In this document: positions 16,549-25,624 of the stretch, in pieces
Layout: each line of letters begins with the position of its first letter
How positions within the stretch are numbered: the stretch's first letter is position 1
Assembly: GCA_002500745.1 (NCBI GenBank)
Contig: DLST01000011.1
Location: 1 to 64,000 of the forward strand
DNA from: Sphingobacterium sp. UBA7855
GTDB taxonomy: Bacteria; Bacteroidota; Bacteroidia; Sphingobacteriales; Sphingobacteriaceae
DNA length: 64,000 bases
Reading direction: 5' to 3'
Program-made: the position numbers and the translations under genes
The notes under the pieces: generated by a model
The model's database searches: none
Told to the model about the DNA's origin: nothing
The model's input: the letters and a program-made list of their open reading frames with translations, nothing else

Positions 16549-18192
16549 CTACCTCGATGTATGTTTATGATCAACAAAAAATTTATCAAGGAAGAGATAT
16601 CTATCCCTAAATTCTTCGGTGGATGATTTAATATCGATATTTAGATTCAAGATATGCATACGTTTATCTTTTGCAGTGGTTTTTGGCCAGATAGCAAGAC
16701 CCTTACCGTTTGGATCTCCCGTTTTTATAAAATTAATGAAATACTGCTGACCAATTGTAGACACGCTATAGTCAGCGTCAGACCAGGCAAACACATCATT
16801 GCTCTGCAGATTTCCCAATAAATATTCGATATCACTCGCGTGAAATGCTCCGGATAAAGGCGGAGGATTGTTATCCTTCTGTTCTTGATTCGATTTTTTG
16901 GTGATTCCTCCAGCGAGTCCAGATTGCACATCACTGTAGATGGGTTTCATAGGTGGACGCGGCTTATCGAATATATAAACGTAGGTTGGCTGTCCACTAC
17001 TTTCTCTTTGCAGGTCAAGCCATTTCCACGTGCTATAAACAATAAAATTATCACTAGCTAATGCAGTTGCTGACCGAATGACTTGTGTCTCAGTCTTACC
17101 AGGATAAAGCGCTAGCGCTTCGTCGGCATTAACGCCATATTGCGCTCTCACCAATTTCTCATAATTCTCGGGAGATGGATAATATTTACCCATGTACGCT
17201 GTATATGGTACTTCCGTAGATGTCCATCCGGCTAGTAGTGGAACTTTTGACTGTTCCCCTGCCTCAAAAATGGCCAAAGGAGATTTAGGCAGAAAATAGC
17301 CATCAACAATCAAACGAGTTGTAAAAGCCCCCGGTTCACTGGCTTTATCAAGTAGTTCAGCGGCGGGGATTTCCCTAAGCTTATCAAGTCTATCAACATT
17401 TATACGCGTCGCGAAGGCCACCCCCTGTTGCTCCTGCTCGGCAATAGAGGCCGTACCATACTTCAAATTAAAAATACTCCCACTTTGGCCTATCGCACGC
17501 TTAAACAGTCCTTTAGACAGCGGACTAGCCATTTGAGCAGACACAGACATGCTACCAGCAGACTCGCCGCCAATGGTAATTTCATCGGGATTCCCCCCAA
17601 ATGCAGTTATATTCTTTCTGACCCAAACCAAAGCGGCATGCTGATCAAGTAATCCATAATTTCCAGATGCGTTTGTCGGCGACTCTTCTGTTAATGAAGG
17701 ATGGGCAAAAAAGCCAAAAATACCAAGGCGATAGTTGACAGTAACAACAATCAGCCCTTCTTTTGCAAAACTTTCACCATCATAACGACTTTCTGACCCA
17801 TCGCCAGCATTGAATCCACCACCATAAAAATAAACTAAAACTGGAAGCTTACCTGATCCTATGGAAGTTGGGCGCCAGACATTCAAATAAAGACAGTCTT
17901 CGCTTATTCCTGGCGACCGAAAACGCATATCCCCATAGATCGGCTTCTGCATGGGAGAATAACCAAAATGATCGGCCTTTCGAATACCAGACCAATGTTC
18001 AGCAGGCTGAGGTTCTTTCCATCTGAGAACACCCACTGGCGGTTTTGCAAAAGGAATTCCTCGAAAGGACTGTACCCCACTTGGAAGGACAATACCCTCC
18101 AATATTCCTTCTTCCACCTTTACCCTCGGCATCTGAGCAAGGAGAATTGAAGTAGTTAATAAAGCAAAAAAAGTAAAAAAAATTTTTCTCAT
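16549..18192 (-). CDS. Secreted type-B carboxylesterase
   Basis: A carboxylesterase/lipase of the COesterase family (PF00135), which hydrolyses carboxylic esters. After a signal peptide (residues 1-20, ending LLAQ) come the family start FRGIPFAKPPVG, the disulfide-region EDCLYLNVW, the oxyanion YFYGGGF and the nucleophile elbow GGESAGSMSV. The length of 547 residues is normal. ATG at 18192 is preferred to 18204 because it gives the better signal peptide. It is transcribed alone, 200 bases downstream of nothing on its strand and separated by an AT-rich gap from the SDR gene. The substrate is unknown; a link to the polyketide operon is not shown. Confidence 0.9.
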   Translation of the reverse strand: MRKIFFTFFALLTTSILLAQMPRVKVEEGILEGIVLPSGVQSFRGIPFAKPPVGVLRWKEPQPAEHWSGIRKADHFGYSPMQKPIYGDMRFRSPGISEDCLYLNVWRPTSIGSGKLPVLVYFYGGGFNAGDGSESRYDGESFAKEGLIVVTVNYRLGIFGFFAHPSLTEESPTNASGNYGLLDQHAALVWVRKNITAFGGNPDEITIGGESAGSMSVSAQMASPLSKGLFKRAIGQSGSIFNLKYGTASIAEQEQQGVAFATRINVDRLDKLREIPAAELLDKASEPGAFTTRLIVDGYFLPKSPLAIFEAGEQSKVPLLAGWTSTEVPYTAYMGKYYPSPENYEKLVRAQYGVNADEALALYPGKTETQVIRSATALASDNFIVYSTWKWLDLQRESSGQPTYVYIFDKPRPPMKPIYSDVQSGLAGGITKKSNQEQKDNNPPPLSGAFHASDIEYLLGNLQSNDVFAWSDADYSVSTIGQQYFINFIKTGDPNGKGLAIWPKTTAKDKRMHILNLNIDIKSSTEEFRDRYLFLDKFFVDHKHTSR

Positions 18193-18525
18193 GATGACTT
18201 CCATTTATAACGGTATGGTGTTATTCCTTATTAAAATACAAAATAAATCTATAACAAGGTGAATATGTATCATTTATTAATAGATAAGTTTTAAGAAAAT
18301 AGTAGCATTTTGAATAATGTCGATTTACTGGATTGAAAAATCAGCAACACTTTAGGGCATGATTGAAAAACTGTCTATCGCTTTAGCCAATAGTACTTAA
18401 ATGTATTAAATAAGGATCAAAGCGTTTGAAATTTAGACTATCTGTGGTTAGCTTACAAATAGATGCCCCCAGAAGTTATTCACTTTTGAGGGCATCTATT
18501 TATGTACTTCTGTTCGAAAATAGTA
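18193..18525. other. Intergenic DNA with the SDR terminator
   Basis: Between two minus-strand genes. Apart from the hairpin at 18461-18497 it is AT-rich and shows no reading frame or clear promoter box for the esterase gene. Confidence 0.4.
18461..18497 (-). terminator. Terminator of the SDR gene
   Basis: AGATGCCCCCAGAAG pairs with CTTTTGAGGGCATCT (15-bp stem with two G-U or mismatched pairs, 7-base loop). It starts 29 bases after the stop of the SDR gene on the minus strand; a short ATTTG tail follows. Confidence 0.65.
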
Positions 18526-19275
18526 CTAAATCGAAGTATAACCGCCATCGATTAAATAATATCCACCAGTCATAAAGGACGATTTATCCGAACTTAAAAA
18601 TAGAACAAGTTCAGCCACTTCTTCCGCTTTTCCTAGACGTCCAATAGGGTGTTTGCCTATCAATGTGTCGATATGTTCTTTATCCAGCTGAGCTAATAAT
18701 GGAGTATCAATATATCCAGGCCCGACGGCATTACATCGAATGTTTTTTTGACCATATTCAGCACCAATATTCTTTGTCAACCCCACTACTGCATGTTTTG
18801 CAGATGTATAGGCACTCGACATAGGAGCAGCAACAGTGCCGTGTATCGACGCCATATTTACAATCACACCACCACCGCTCTTTTCCATCGCCTCGATTTG
18901 ATATTTGCATCCATAAAATACGCCGTTGAAATTAATATCAATCACTTTTTTCCATCCATCCAAACTATAATCTCCAGTGAGAGCAGCCTCACCGCCAATA
19001 CCAGCATTATTGCAGGCCACATCAAGCCTACCAAACTTTTCAATAGCAAAACTAACCAACGACTCATTATCAGCCGCAGAGGAAGTATTTGCTTTAAAAA
19101 ATACAGCAACCCCACCTACCGATTCAATTTGTTTTACAGCCTCATGCCCTGCTTGCTCGTTGATATCCGAGACTACAACCTTTGCTCCTTCTTTACCATA
19201 GGCCAATGCAACGGCTAGTCCGATCCCCGAACCAGCTCCCGTTACTATAGCTACTTTATCCGCTAAAACTTTCAT
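18526..19275 (-). CDS. Short-chain dehydrogenase/reductase
   Basis: A classical SDR of 249 residues that uses NAD(P)(H) to interconvert an alcohol and a ketone. The coenzyme motif is TGAGSGIG (13-20), the structural motif CNNAGIGG is near residue 88, and the catalytic residues are Ser (MASIHG) and the YTSAK pair. An aspartate after the second strand (VVSDINE) favours NAD over NADP. The C-terminus (MTGGYYLIDGGYTSI) is standard. It resembles the glucose-1-dehydrogenase/BDH branch, but the substrate is not predictable. It is monocistronic with its own terminator. Confidence 0.9.
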   Translation of the reverse strand: MKVLADKVAIVTGAGSGIGLAVALAYGKEGAKVVVSDINEQAGHEAVKQIESVGGVAVFFKANTSSAADNESLVSFAIEKFGRLDVACNNAGIGGEAALTGDYSLDGWKKVIDINFNGVFYGCKYQIEAMEKSGGGVIVNMASIHGTVAAPMSSAYTSAKHAVVGLTKNIGAEYGQKNIRCNAVGPGYIDTPLLAQLDKEHIDTLIGKHPIGRLGKAEEVAELVLFLSSDKSSFMTGGYYLIDGGYTSI

Positions 19276-19383
19276 ATGATATAAATTTATGATACAGACA
19301 ATTTACTAAAAGCAATGCGGAATCAAGTCAAAAAGACCACTTACTTCAATTAAAACGAAACTAAAATGACATTTCTTGCAAAC

Positions 19384-20067
19384 TTAACCCTGCAGCTGTG
19401 GATATTTTTTATATAACCTGTCCAAAAACAAACGCCCCATCAACTGAAGCCTCGCCTGTGTTTCAAACATACCTGAACCTGGAGAAATAATATCATGTGG
19501 CATACGCTGAACAGTGCCGTAATAAATAATATCGAGCCCATTTCCATTAATATCAAAATGCATTTTCTTTGGTTTTAAGCCCATCACAGATCCCATGCGC
19601 GTTAATTTTTCAGAATTGCTAATCTGAGCGTTCTGAGCACTAATTAAGGATTGATGGTCAAATACAAAATGATCCCTAGCTCGCCCTTCGTCAAAAAATA
19701 CGTAATGCAATTCGTTGTCACTTAGCACGAGATAAGAAGCATTATCCCGCTCATTATAACGAGCCTTCACACCAACAGCTGCCCATGCTACAGTTTTCGC
19801 CGCTGTTGCCGCAGCTCCGGCAACCTTATCACCAACTGTCGCTATATAAGCACATTGCGTAAAAGCCTCTATCGGAGCACCATTCAGCTGCTTTTTTAAT
19901 TCTACGAATTCATCCTTTAACAACTCATCTCTTACATCTGGCCCTAGGTTAATTCCAGATTCACCTTCGTACTTTCTAGCAGTCTCTTTTTGTTTTTTCA
20001 TCATTATTAGAGAAAATATTACGCAGACCGCGACGATAATTGCGAAAATGCCGATATAAAAAATCAT
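19384..20067 (-). CDS. Hypothetical membrane-anchored protein
   Basis: A 227-residue protein with one N-terminal hydrophobic helix (residues 2-22, followed by MMKKQK) and a soluble remainder, so it is probably anchored with the bulk in the cytoplasm. It contains an alanine-rich stretch (VAGAAATAAKTVAWAAVGV, about 78-96) that could be a membrane-inserting or glycine-zipper-like helix, then a mixed alpha-beta part (SYLVLSDNELHYVFFDEG) reminiscent of PH-like domains. No family is recognised with confidence. It lies alone between the SDR gene and a small gene on the same strand, with AT-rich spacers. Confidence 0.6.
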   Translation of the reverse strand: MIFYIGIFAIIVAVCVIFSLIMMKKQKETARKYEGESGINLGPDVRDELLKDEFVELKKQLNGAPIEAFTQCAYIATVGDKVAGAAATAAKTVAWAAVGVKARYNERDNASYLVLSDNELHYVFFDEGRARDHFVFDHQSLISAQNAQISNSEKLTRMGSVMGLKPKKMHFDINGNGLDIIYYGTVQRMPHDIISPGSGMFETQARLQLMGRLFLDRLYKKYPQLQG

Positions 20068-20204
20068 AGTATAGAATTTAAAAGGTTTTATTCATTATTA
20101 ATAAATAATAAACAAACATTAAATTATTTTTTATAATTCAACCTTACGAAATCAATTTTGCTAACTAAAGGCAACTGTTTTGAAATGCTTATTTTTTGAT
20201 AAAG

Positions 20205-20504
20205 TTACCGCTCGCGCTCCTTTAGTTCTAATTGAAGGAGAATATCACGCTTTTTGCCCTCTATTAAAGATAGGTTGCCAGCAACAAAAACGCCTTTCTG
20301 CCCCGATTCATTGCTGATACCATAAACGGAGGATTCATCATCAGGATCAGATGCACCTTCATAACGAAATAAATAATCAATTTTATACTGATCTGCATGA
20401 GCTAACAGATCATCAAATTCAATATTATAGTCAATTGTATAACCCATGTTGCTTAATTTTTCTAAAGCAACGCTGGCAGAGGAGTACCCGTGCATTCTTT
20501 CCAT
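20205..20504 (-). CDS. Small conserved Bacteroidota protein
   Basis: A 99-residue acidic soluble protein with the pattern LEKLSNMGYTIDYN, YLFRYEGASDPDDESSVYGI and KGVFVAG. I recognise this as a small family common in Bacteroidota that is sometimes labelled phosphoribosylpyrophosphate synthetase, a label with no support here: no P-loop or PRPP-binding motif is present. It likely folds as a small alpha-beta domain. The minus-strand gene starts at 20504 and diverges from mazG, with about 135 bases between them. Function unknown. Confidence 0.65.
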   Translation of the reverse strand: MERMHGYSSASVALEKLSNMGYTIDYNIEFDDLLAHADQYKIDYLFRYEGASDPDDESSVYGISNESGQKGVFVAGNLSLIEGKKRDILLQLELKERER

Positions 20505-20611
20505 AGTTGAGTGTTCTAAATCCGATCTAAACGTTAAATTTTATTATAAAACGACTGACAAAACGGTTTTGTTTTCCGCAATTTGAAATAGTTTATTCAA
20601 AATCATATTTC

Positions 20612-20619
20612 TACTTTTG
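20612..20619 (+). promoter_or_regulatory. Promoter -7 box of the mazG-trpS-dnk genes
   Basis: TACTTTTG matches the Bacteroidota -7 consensus TAnnTTTG, 20 bases before the mazG ATG. A TTTG at 20582-20585 is the nearest -33 candidate, though its 26-base spacing is wider than usual. Confidence 0.5.
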
Positions 20620-20639
20620 TGCTACCAACACGATGAAAT

Positions 20640-21452
20640 ATGGCAAAACTAGCAGCACCGACGTATCAACACACACCTCAATTGGCGTTTCAACGATTAC
20701 TCGATGTCTTATACACCTTAAGGATCGAATGCCCATGGGATAAAAAACAGACCATGGAATCACTTCGACATTTGACTATGGAGGAAATGTATGAATTAAC
20801 AGACTCCATTTTGGAAAAAGATTATCCAGAAATCAAAAAAGAACTTGGTGACGTCTTGATGCATCTGGTATTCTATGCCCGCATTGCCGAAGAAGAAGGA
20901 TATTTCAACATGGTCGACGTACTTAATGCGGTCTGTGATAAGTTGATTACGCGCCATCCACACATCTATGGCGACACCAATGCTGATACAGAAGATCAAG
21001 TCAAGTCCAATTGGGAAACAATCAAGCTCAAAGAAGGCAATACATCTGTTCTTGCTGGTGTCCCAAAAGGCCTACCCGCTTTGGTAAAGGCCTATCGTAT
21101 CCAAGATAAAGTTCGCGGTATCGGATTTGACTGGGAAGATAAGAAACAAGTATGGGAAAAAGTAGAGGAAGAGCTTGCCGAATTCAAAGCAGAATTTAAT
21201 CTGGAGACAGCACTTCCAATGGATCAGGAAAAAGCGGAAGGCGAATTTGGCGACCTTTTATTCTCCTTAATAAATTATGCACGGCATATTGGCATAAATC
21301 CCGAAAATGCACTTGAACGCACCAATAAAAAATTCATTGAACGGTTTACCTATTTAGAACAAAAAGCCGCTGAAAATAAGCAACAACTGCAGGAAATGAG
21401 TCTAGAAGAAATGGACGTTTATTGGAATGAAGCTAAAAAATTAAAAAAATAA
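20640..21452 (+). CDS. mazG: Nucleoside triphosphate pyrophosphohydrolase MazG
   Basis: Hydrolyses (deoxy)nucleoside triphosphates to monophosphates and pyrophosphate, clearing abnormal nucleotides. The 270-residue protein has two tandem MazG domains: the first with CPWDKKQTMESL, EEMYEL and KKELGDVLMHLVFYA (the EExxE and ExxD metal ligands), the second around EEELAEFKAEF and EGEFGDLLFSLINYA. This matches the E. coli length of 263. It leads a plus-strand run with trpS (75 bases later) and a deoxynucleoside kinase gene, so nucleotide handling may be a shared theme. Confidence 0.95.
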   Translation: MAKLAAPTYQHTPQLAFQRLLDVLYTLRIECPWDKKQTMESLRHLTMEEMYELTDSILEKDYPEIKKELGDVLMHLVFYARIAEEEGYFNMVDVLNAVCDKLITRHPHIYGDTNADTEDQVKSNWETIKLKEGNTSVLAGVPKGLPALVKAYRIQDKVRGIGFDWEDKKQVWEKVEEELAEFKAEFNLETALPMDQEKAEGEFGDLLFSLINYARHIGINPENALERTNKKFIERFTYLEQKAAENKQQLQEMSLEEMDVYWNEAKKLKK

Positions 21453-21527
21453 CGCAGTCCCTAAAAAGGAAGTCACGGACCGAATTTAATTCGACTTTGT
21501 CAAATTTATGCGTAAATTCGCAGGAAT

Positions 21528-22526
21528 ATGGAAACAGTTGTTAGCGGTATCAGAAGTACCGGAAAATTACATTTAGGAAATTACTACGGCGCATTGAGCA
21601 ATTTTGTGAAAATGCAAAACGAATATAATTGCTTTTTTTTCATTGCAGATTTACATTCACTAACGACTCACCCCACTCCCCATGGGCTTCAGGGAACGGT
21701 TCGCCAAGTTATTGTTGAATATTTAGCTGCAGGAATAGACCCCGAAAAATCGACTATTTATGTTCAGTCAGATGTTCCAGAAGTTTCGGAACTCTACCTA
21801 TATATGAATATGAACGCCTATCTCGGCGAGCTTGAACGCGCTACCGCATTTAAAGATAAAGTTAGAAGCAGTCCAGACAATGTTAACGCAGGTTTACTGA
21901 CCTATCCGGTCTTGATGGCCTCTGATATATTGATTCATCATGGCACAAAAGTGCCCGTAGGAAAAGATCAGGAACAGCATTTGGAGATGACGCGGACTTT
22001 TGGCAATCGCTTCAATCGCTTATACAACGTAGATTATTTTAAAGAAGCGTTTGCGTTCTCCTACGCTGACAAATTGGTGAAAGTTCCCGGACTTTCAGGC
22101 CAGGGAAAAATGGGTAAATCCAATGGTGAAGCAGATTGTATTTATCTATCGGACAGTGAAACCGTAATTCGTAAAAAAGTGATGCGCGCTGTATCCGATT
22201 CTGGTCCGACGGAAATGAACCAGCCTAAGCCTGAAGCTATCCAAAATCTTTTTGATTTAATGAAGGTCGTATCTACTGCAGATACGTTACAGCATTTTGA
22301 TGAACGCTATAACAAATGCGAAATTCGTTATGGTGATTTCAAAAAACAATTGGCAGAAGATATGGTCCTTGCAACCAACGATGTACGCTCCCGTATAGAG
22401 GATATATCAAACGATGATGCATACATTGCTAAAGTTGCAAAAATGGGCGCTGAAAAAGCAAGCGAATCCGCGCACAAGACGCTGAAAGAAGTTCGTGAGA
22501 TTATTGGTATTAAAAGATTTTATTAA
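21528..22526 (+). CDS. trpS: Tryptophanyl-tRNA synthetase
   Basis: Charges tRNA-Trp with tryptophan. The 332-residue class I synthetase has the HIGH-like motif LHLGNYYGA (about 14-22), the tryptophan-binding region PVLMASDILIHHGTKVPVG, and the KMSKS-like loop KMGKSNG. The length fits the bacterial enzyme (325-340). The ATG at 21528 follows a spacer of 75 bases after mazG with a TAAATTCG box (21512-21519) that could be a weak promoter. The deoxynucleoside kinase gene starts 12 bases after the stop. Confidence 0.96.
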   Translation: METVVSGIRSTGKLHLGNYYGALSNFVKMQNEYNCFFFIADLHSLTTHPTPHGLQGTVRQVIVEYLAAGIDPEKSTIYVQSDVPEVSELYLYMNMNAYLGELERATAFKDKVRSSPDNVNAGLLTYPVLMASDILIHHGTKVPVGKDQEQHLEMTRTFGNRFNRLYNVDYFKEAFAFSYADKLVKVPGLSGQGKMGKSNGEADCIYLSDSETVIRKKVMRAVSDSGPTEMNQPKPEAIQNLFDLMKVVSTADTLQHFDERYNKCEIRYGDFKKQLAEDMVLATNDVRSRIEDISNDDAYIAKVAKMGAEKASESAHKTLKEVREIIGIKRFY

Positions 22527-22538
22527 GCTAGAAATAAT

Positions 22539-23156
22539 ATGCACATCGCTATCGTTGGAAATATAGGTGCCGGCAAAACAACATTGACCGAAATGTTGGC
22601 CAGTCACTTTAAATTTGAACCTCAGTTTGAAGCTGTAGACAACAATCCTTATCTGGAAGATTTTTATTCGGACATGAAACGCTGGGCATTCAATCTTCAG
22701 ATTTTTTTCCTCAACAGCCGCTTTAGACATATTGTAAAACTGCAGGAAACTGGCATTGATATGATTCAGGATCGTACCATTTATGAAGACGCTTATATCT
22801 TTGCCGAAAACTTGTATGATATGGGTTTAATGAGCGCACGTGATTTTGAAAACTATAGTAATATTTTTCAAAGCATTATCCATTATATCAAACCGCCAGA
22901 TTTATTGATTTACCTCAAAGCCTCTGTCCCTACGCTGGTGAATAATATCCAAAAAAGGGGGCGTGACTATGAATCCGCAATTCGCTTAGATTACCTGTCT
23001 AAGCTGAACGATAAATACGATAAATGGATCAATAATTACAAAGAAGGTAAGGTCATGATTCTGGACAAGGACAACCTGGATTTCACCACAAACCCAGAGG
23101 ACCTCGGCAATATCATTCAAAAAATCGAAGCCGAATTATACGGATTATTCGAATAA
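22539..23156 (+). CDS. Deoxynucleoside kinase
   Basis: Phosphorylates deoxyribonucleosides with ATP in the salvage pathway. The 205-residue protein has the P-loop GNIGAGKTTL (7-16), the substrate-binding DRTIYEDAYIFAENL where the Asp-Arg pair is catalytic, and the lid arginines in QKRGRDYESAIR. This is the dNK family (deoxyadenosine/deoxyguanosine kinase-like in Bacteroidota); exact nucleoside preference cannot be told. It is the last gene of the run, as a strong terminator follows at 23163-23207. Confidence 0.92.
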   Translation: MHIAIVGNIGAGKTTLTEMLASHFKFEPQFEAVDNNPYLEDFYSDMKRWAFNLQIFFLNSRFRHIVKLQETGIDMIQDRTIYEDAYIFAENLYDMGLMSARDFENYSNIFQSIIHYIKPPDLLIYLKASVPTLVNNIQKRGRDYESAIRLDYLSKLNDKYDKWINNYKEGKVMILDKDNLDFTTNPEDLGNIIQKIEAELYGLFE

Positions 23157-23162
23157 TTGCGA

Positions 23163-23207
23163 TATCAAAAAGCCTGTAAGACACTTAATTTTACAGGCTT
23201 TTTGATA
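23163..23207 (+). terminator. Intrinsic terminator after the deoxynucleoside kinase gene
   Basis: A perfect 17-bp stem (TATCAAAAAGCCTGTAA and its complement) has an 11-base loop and holds a run of five T in the right arm. It separates the nucleotide genes from kdsB. Confidence 0.9.
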
Positions 23208-23244
23208 AACTCGCATTTCCTCAGCCAACGATAAATAGTAAAAA

Positions 23245-23988
23245 ATGAAATTTTTAGGTATTATTCCTGCCCGATATGCATCGAGCAGATTCCCTGGAAA
23301 ACCGCTGATCGACATCGAAGGAAAAACGATGATTCAGCGGGTCTACGAACAGGTCAAAAAATCAACAAAATTAAACGATGTTGTTGTAGCAACTGACGAC
23401 CAACGCATCGCAGAAACTGTACGTTCTTTTGGTGGCGAAGTTGTCATGACCGCAGAGCACCATCAATCGGGAACTGATCGTTGTGCTGAAGTCATCACCA
23501 ATATAGAAGGTTATGATGTTGCCATCAATATCCAGGGTGACGAACCCTTTATAGACCCCGCACAAATTGATCTTTTAGCACATTGTTTTGAAGATACCAC
23601 TACGCAGATAGCGACCCTAATCAAGGAAATTACTGCGGAGGAGGAACTATTCAATGTAAACATCCCTAAAGTTGTCCGAAACACCAAAGGAGAAGCCATC
23701 TACTTTAGTAGGCAGACCATTCCTTTTTTAAGAGCTGTGGAAAAAGATCAATGGTTACAAAGGCAAACATTCTATAAACATATCGGAATATATGCTTACC
23801 AGGTAGATACATTAAAAGCCCTGACACAACTTCCTATTTCTATGCTAGAAGAAGCAGAGGCTCTGGAACAGCTACGCTGGTTAGAAAATGGCTACGCCAT
23901 TCAAACGGCAATTACAACGCATGAAACTGTCGCCGTAGATACAAAAGAAGACCTCGCTAAAATATTAAGACTATTTTTCAATAAATAG
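23245..23988 (+). CDS. kdsB: 3-deoxy-manno-octulosonate cytidylyltransferase
   Basis: Activates Kdo with CTP to CMP-Kdo for addition to lipid A in lipopolysaccharide synthesis, in the cytoplasm. The 247-residue nucleotidyltransferase opens with IIPARYASSRFPGKPL (5-20), has the metal-binding NIQGDEPFI, and SRQTIPF near residue 155. All are hallmarks of KdsB, and the length equals the E. coli enzyme. The stop is only six bases from the end of the converging aldo/keto reductase gene, and no terminator fits between. Confidence 0.96.
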   Translation: MKFLGIIPARYASSRFPGKPLIDIEGKTMIQRVYEQVKKSTKLNDVVVATDDQRIAETVRSFGGEVVMTAEHHQSGTDRCAEVITNIEGYDVAINIQGDEPFIDPAQIDLLAHCFEDTTTQIATLIKEITAEEELFNVNIPKVVRNTKGEAIYFSRQTIPFLRAVEKDQWLQRQTFYKHIGIYAYQVDTLKALTQLPISMLEEAEALEQLRWLENGYAIQTAITTHETVAVDTKEDLAKILRLFFNK

Positions 23989-23994
23989 TAAAGC

Positions 23995-24900
23995 TTACCG
24001 GTGTTCGGTATAATATAACGACCGGACACCTTCCAATAGAACCTGCTTATCCAAATCACTTAATTTGATCATCTGCGCTTTTGCTCTGATCAATTCATCC
24101 AATTGCAATTTGGTACTCACACCAACGAGTGCCGTAGCAACAGCTGCGTTAGAAAGCACATAAGAAAGTGCAACAACCATATTGTCTTTCCCGATACGTT
24201 TGGAAAGGTTTGCCAAGTTTCTCACAATATGGGCCACCTCTCCCGAACTATACTGAAGAAAAGGTTCTATTGGCTTGTTGATGAGAACGCCTTTGGCTAA
24301 TACACCACGTACGACGATACTTATACCCTGTTCATCTAACAAGCGACTTATTTCTTCTTCTGGTCTTCTATCCAATAGACTGTATTGCATCATTACTGAA
24401 GCAATGTCAGATTTGGACAAAAATGCCTTGATAACATTTGGGCGAATGGATGAAAGACCGTAAGCACGAATTTTCCCCTGTTGCTTCAACAGCTCAAACG
24501 CTTCAACAATCTCCTCTATCGGATCTTCTATCGTACCACCATGTAACTGATAGAGGTCGATGTAATCCGTTTTTAAACGTGACAACGAACCTTCCACAGC
24601 TTTGATAATATAGTCTTTCGAAGCCTTCCAATCCCAGCCGGATCCATCTGCACGCCAGAGGTTACCAACTTTCGACGCCAAAACAATATGCTTGCGAAAG
24701 CTTTGCACACTCTCCCCGACGATCATCTCGTTTAACCCTTTATCGTAAAGATCAGCGGTGTCAAAGAAAGTGATTCCGTTCTCGTAAGCTTTTTGAATAA
24801 TATCTTTGGATTGTTTGGACTGATTACTTTTTAAAGACATACAGCCCAAACCTATTTCCGAAACGATTAAGCTTGTATTTCCTAATTTACGTTGTTCCAT
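23995..24900 (-). CDS. Aldo/keto reductase
   Basis: An NADPH-dependent TIM-barrel reductase of 301 residues. The catalytic tetrad is visible: Asp and Tyr in FFDTADLYDKG, Lys in IVLASKVG, His in YQLHGG. The later GVLAKGV and NAAVATALVGVS segments form the coenzyme pocket. It belongs to the YghZ/YajO-like oxidoreductase group, with unknown carbonyl substrate. The ATG at 24900 (MEQRKLGNT) is preferred to the frame start at 24915. It overlaps the end of the FKBP gene by 14 bases and so is translationally coupled to it. Confidence 0.9.
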   Translation of the reverse strand: MEQRKLGNTSLIVSEIGLGCMSLKSNQSKQSKDIIQKAYENGITFFDTADLYDKGLNEMIVGESVQSFRKHIVLASKVGNLWRADGSGWDWKASKDYIIKAVEGSLSRLKTDYIDLYQLHGGTIEDPIEEIVEAFELLKQQGKIRAYGLSSIRPNVIKAFLSKSDIASVMMQYSLLDRRPEEEISRLLDEQGISIVVRGVLAKGVLINKPIEPFLQYSSGEVAHIVRNLANLSKRIGKDNMVVALSYVLSNAAVATALVGVSTKLQLDELIRAKAQMIKLSDLDKQVLLEGVRSLYYTEHR

Positions 24901-25618
24901 TTGCACCAATATCAAGCAATTCTACCTCAAACACCAATGTGCTGTTTGCAGGAATTTCACCTGTCGCCCGTTCGCCATAGGCTAATCTACTAGGTATAAA
25001 AAATTTATACTTTGCCCCCTTGGACATTAACGGGATGCCAATCTGCCAACCTTTGATCACTTGACCCAAGGATAGTTTCAATGGCTCCTTACGGTCGTAT
25101 GAGCTATCAAATTGCTTTCCATTAAGTAAGGTACCTTTATAATGCACAGTTACCTCATCGTCACTTTTTGGCTTTGGGCCTTCCGCCTCATTTAGAACAA
25201 GATATTGAATCCCTTCAGCCGTAGATTTCATCCCAACAACCTTTGCATTTTCTACGAAAAATTTATCTTCTTCAGCACGGCTAGCAGCCTCTTTTTTAGC
25301 ACGAACGTCCATGATCGCCTGTTGGATCACAGCTCTTCCTTGGCCTTCTTCCAATAGCGATTTATCCCCTTTCAAGACATCCGAAATCGCTTTTGCAATC
25401 ACATCAGACTTCAAGTAATCGATCTCAATAGATTTTAGAGAATTTCCTATATCGGCACCAAATGCATAAGAAACAGAATCGGCCTTCGTTTTCAGTTGAT
25501 TTGTTGTACTTGGTTTAGTTGAGACGACCTTCTTCTTCGCCGTCGTGTTCGTTTTTTTTTGTTGAGCAAATCCTGTGACTGTTGTCAAGGATAATAGGGC
25601 TAATGCAATATATTTCAT
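24887..25618 (-). CDS. FKBP-type peptidyl-prolyl cis-trans isomerase
   Basis: A periplasmic proline isomerase/chaperone of FkpA/Mip type. Residues 1-18 are a signal peptide (ending GFAQ); 20-40 are Lys/Thr-rich; about 45-120 is the helical dimerisation domain (SYAFGADIGNSLKS); and 135-240 is the FKBP domain with VTVHYKGTLLNGKQFDSSY, GWQIGIPLM and FFIPS-LAYGERATGEIPANS. Almost all ligand-pocket residues are present. It is the middle gene of a three-gene operon: the glycosyltransferase-like gene ends 6 bases before it, and the reductase overlaps its end. Confidence 0.93.
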   Translation of the reverse strand: MKYIALALLSLTTVTGFAQQKKTNTTAKKKVVSTKPSTTNQLKTKADSVSYAFGADIGNSLKSIEIDYLKSDVIAKAISDVLKGDKSLLEEGQGRAVIQQAIMDVRAKKEAASRAEEDKFFVENAKVVGMKSTAEGIQYLVLNEAEGPKPKSDDEVTVHYKGTLLNGKQFDSSYDRKEPLKLSLGQVIKGWQIGIPLMSKGAKYKFFIPSRLAYGERATGEIPANSTLVFEVELLDIGANGTT

Positions 25619-25624
25619 CTTTGT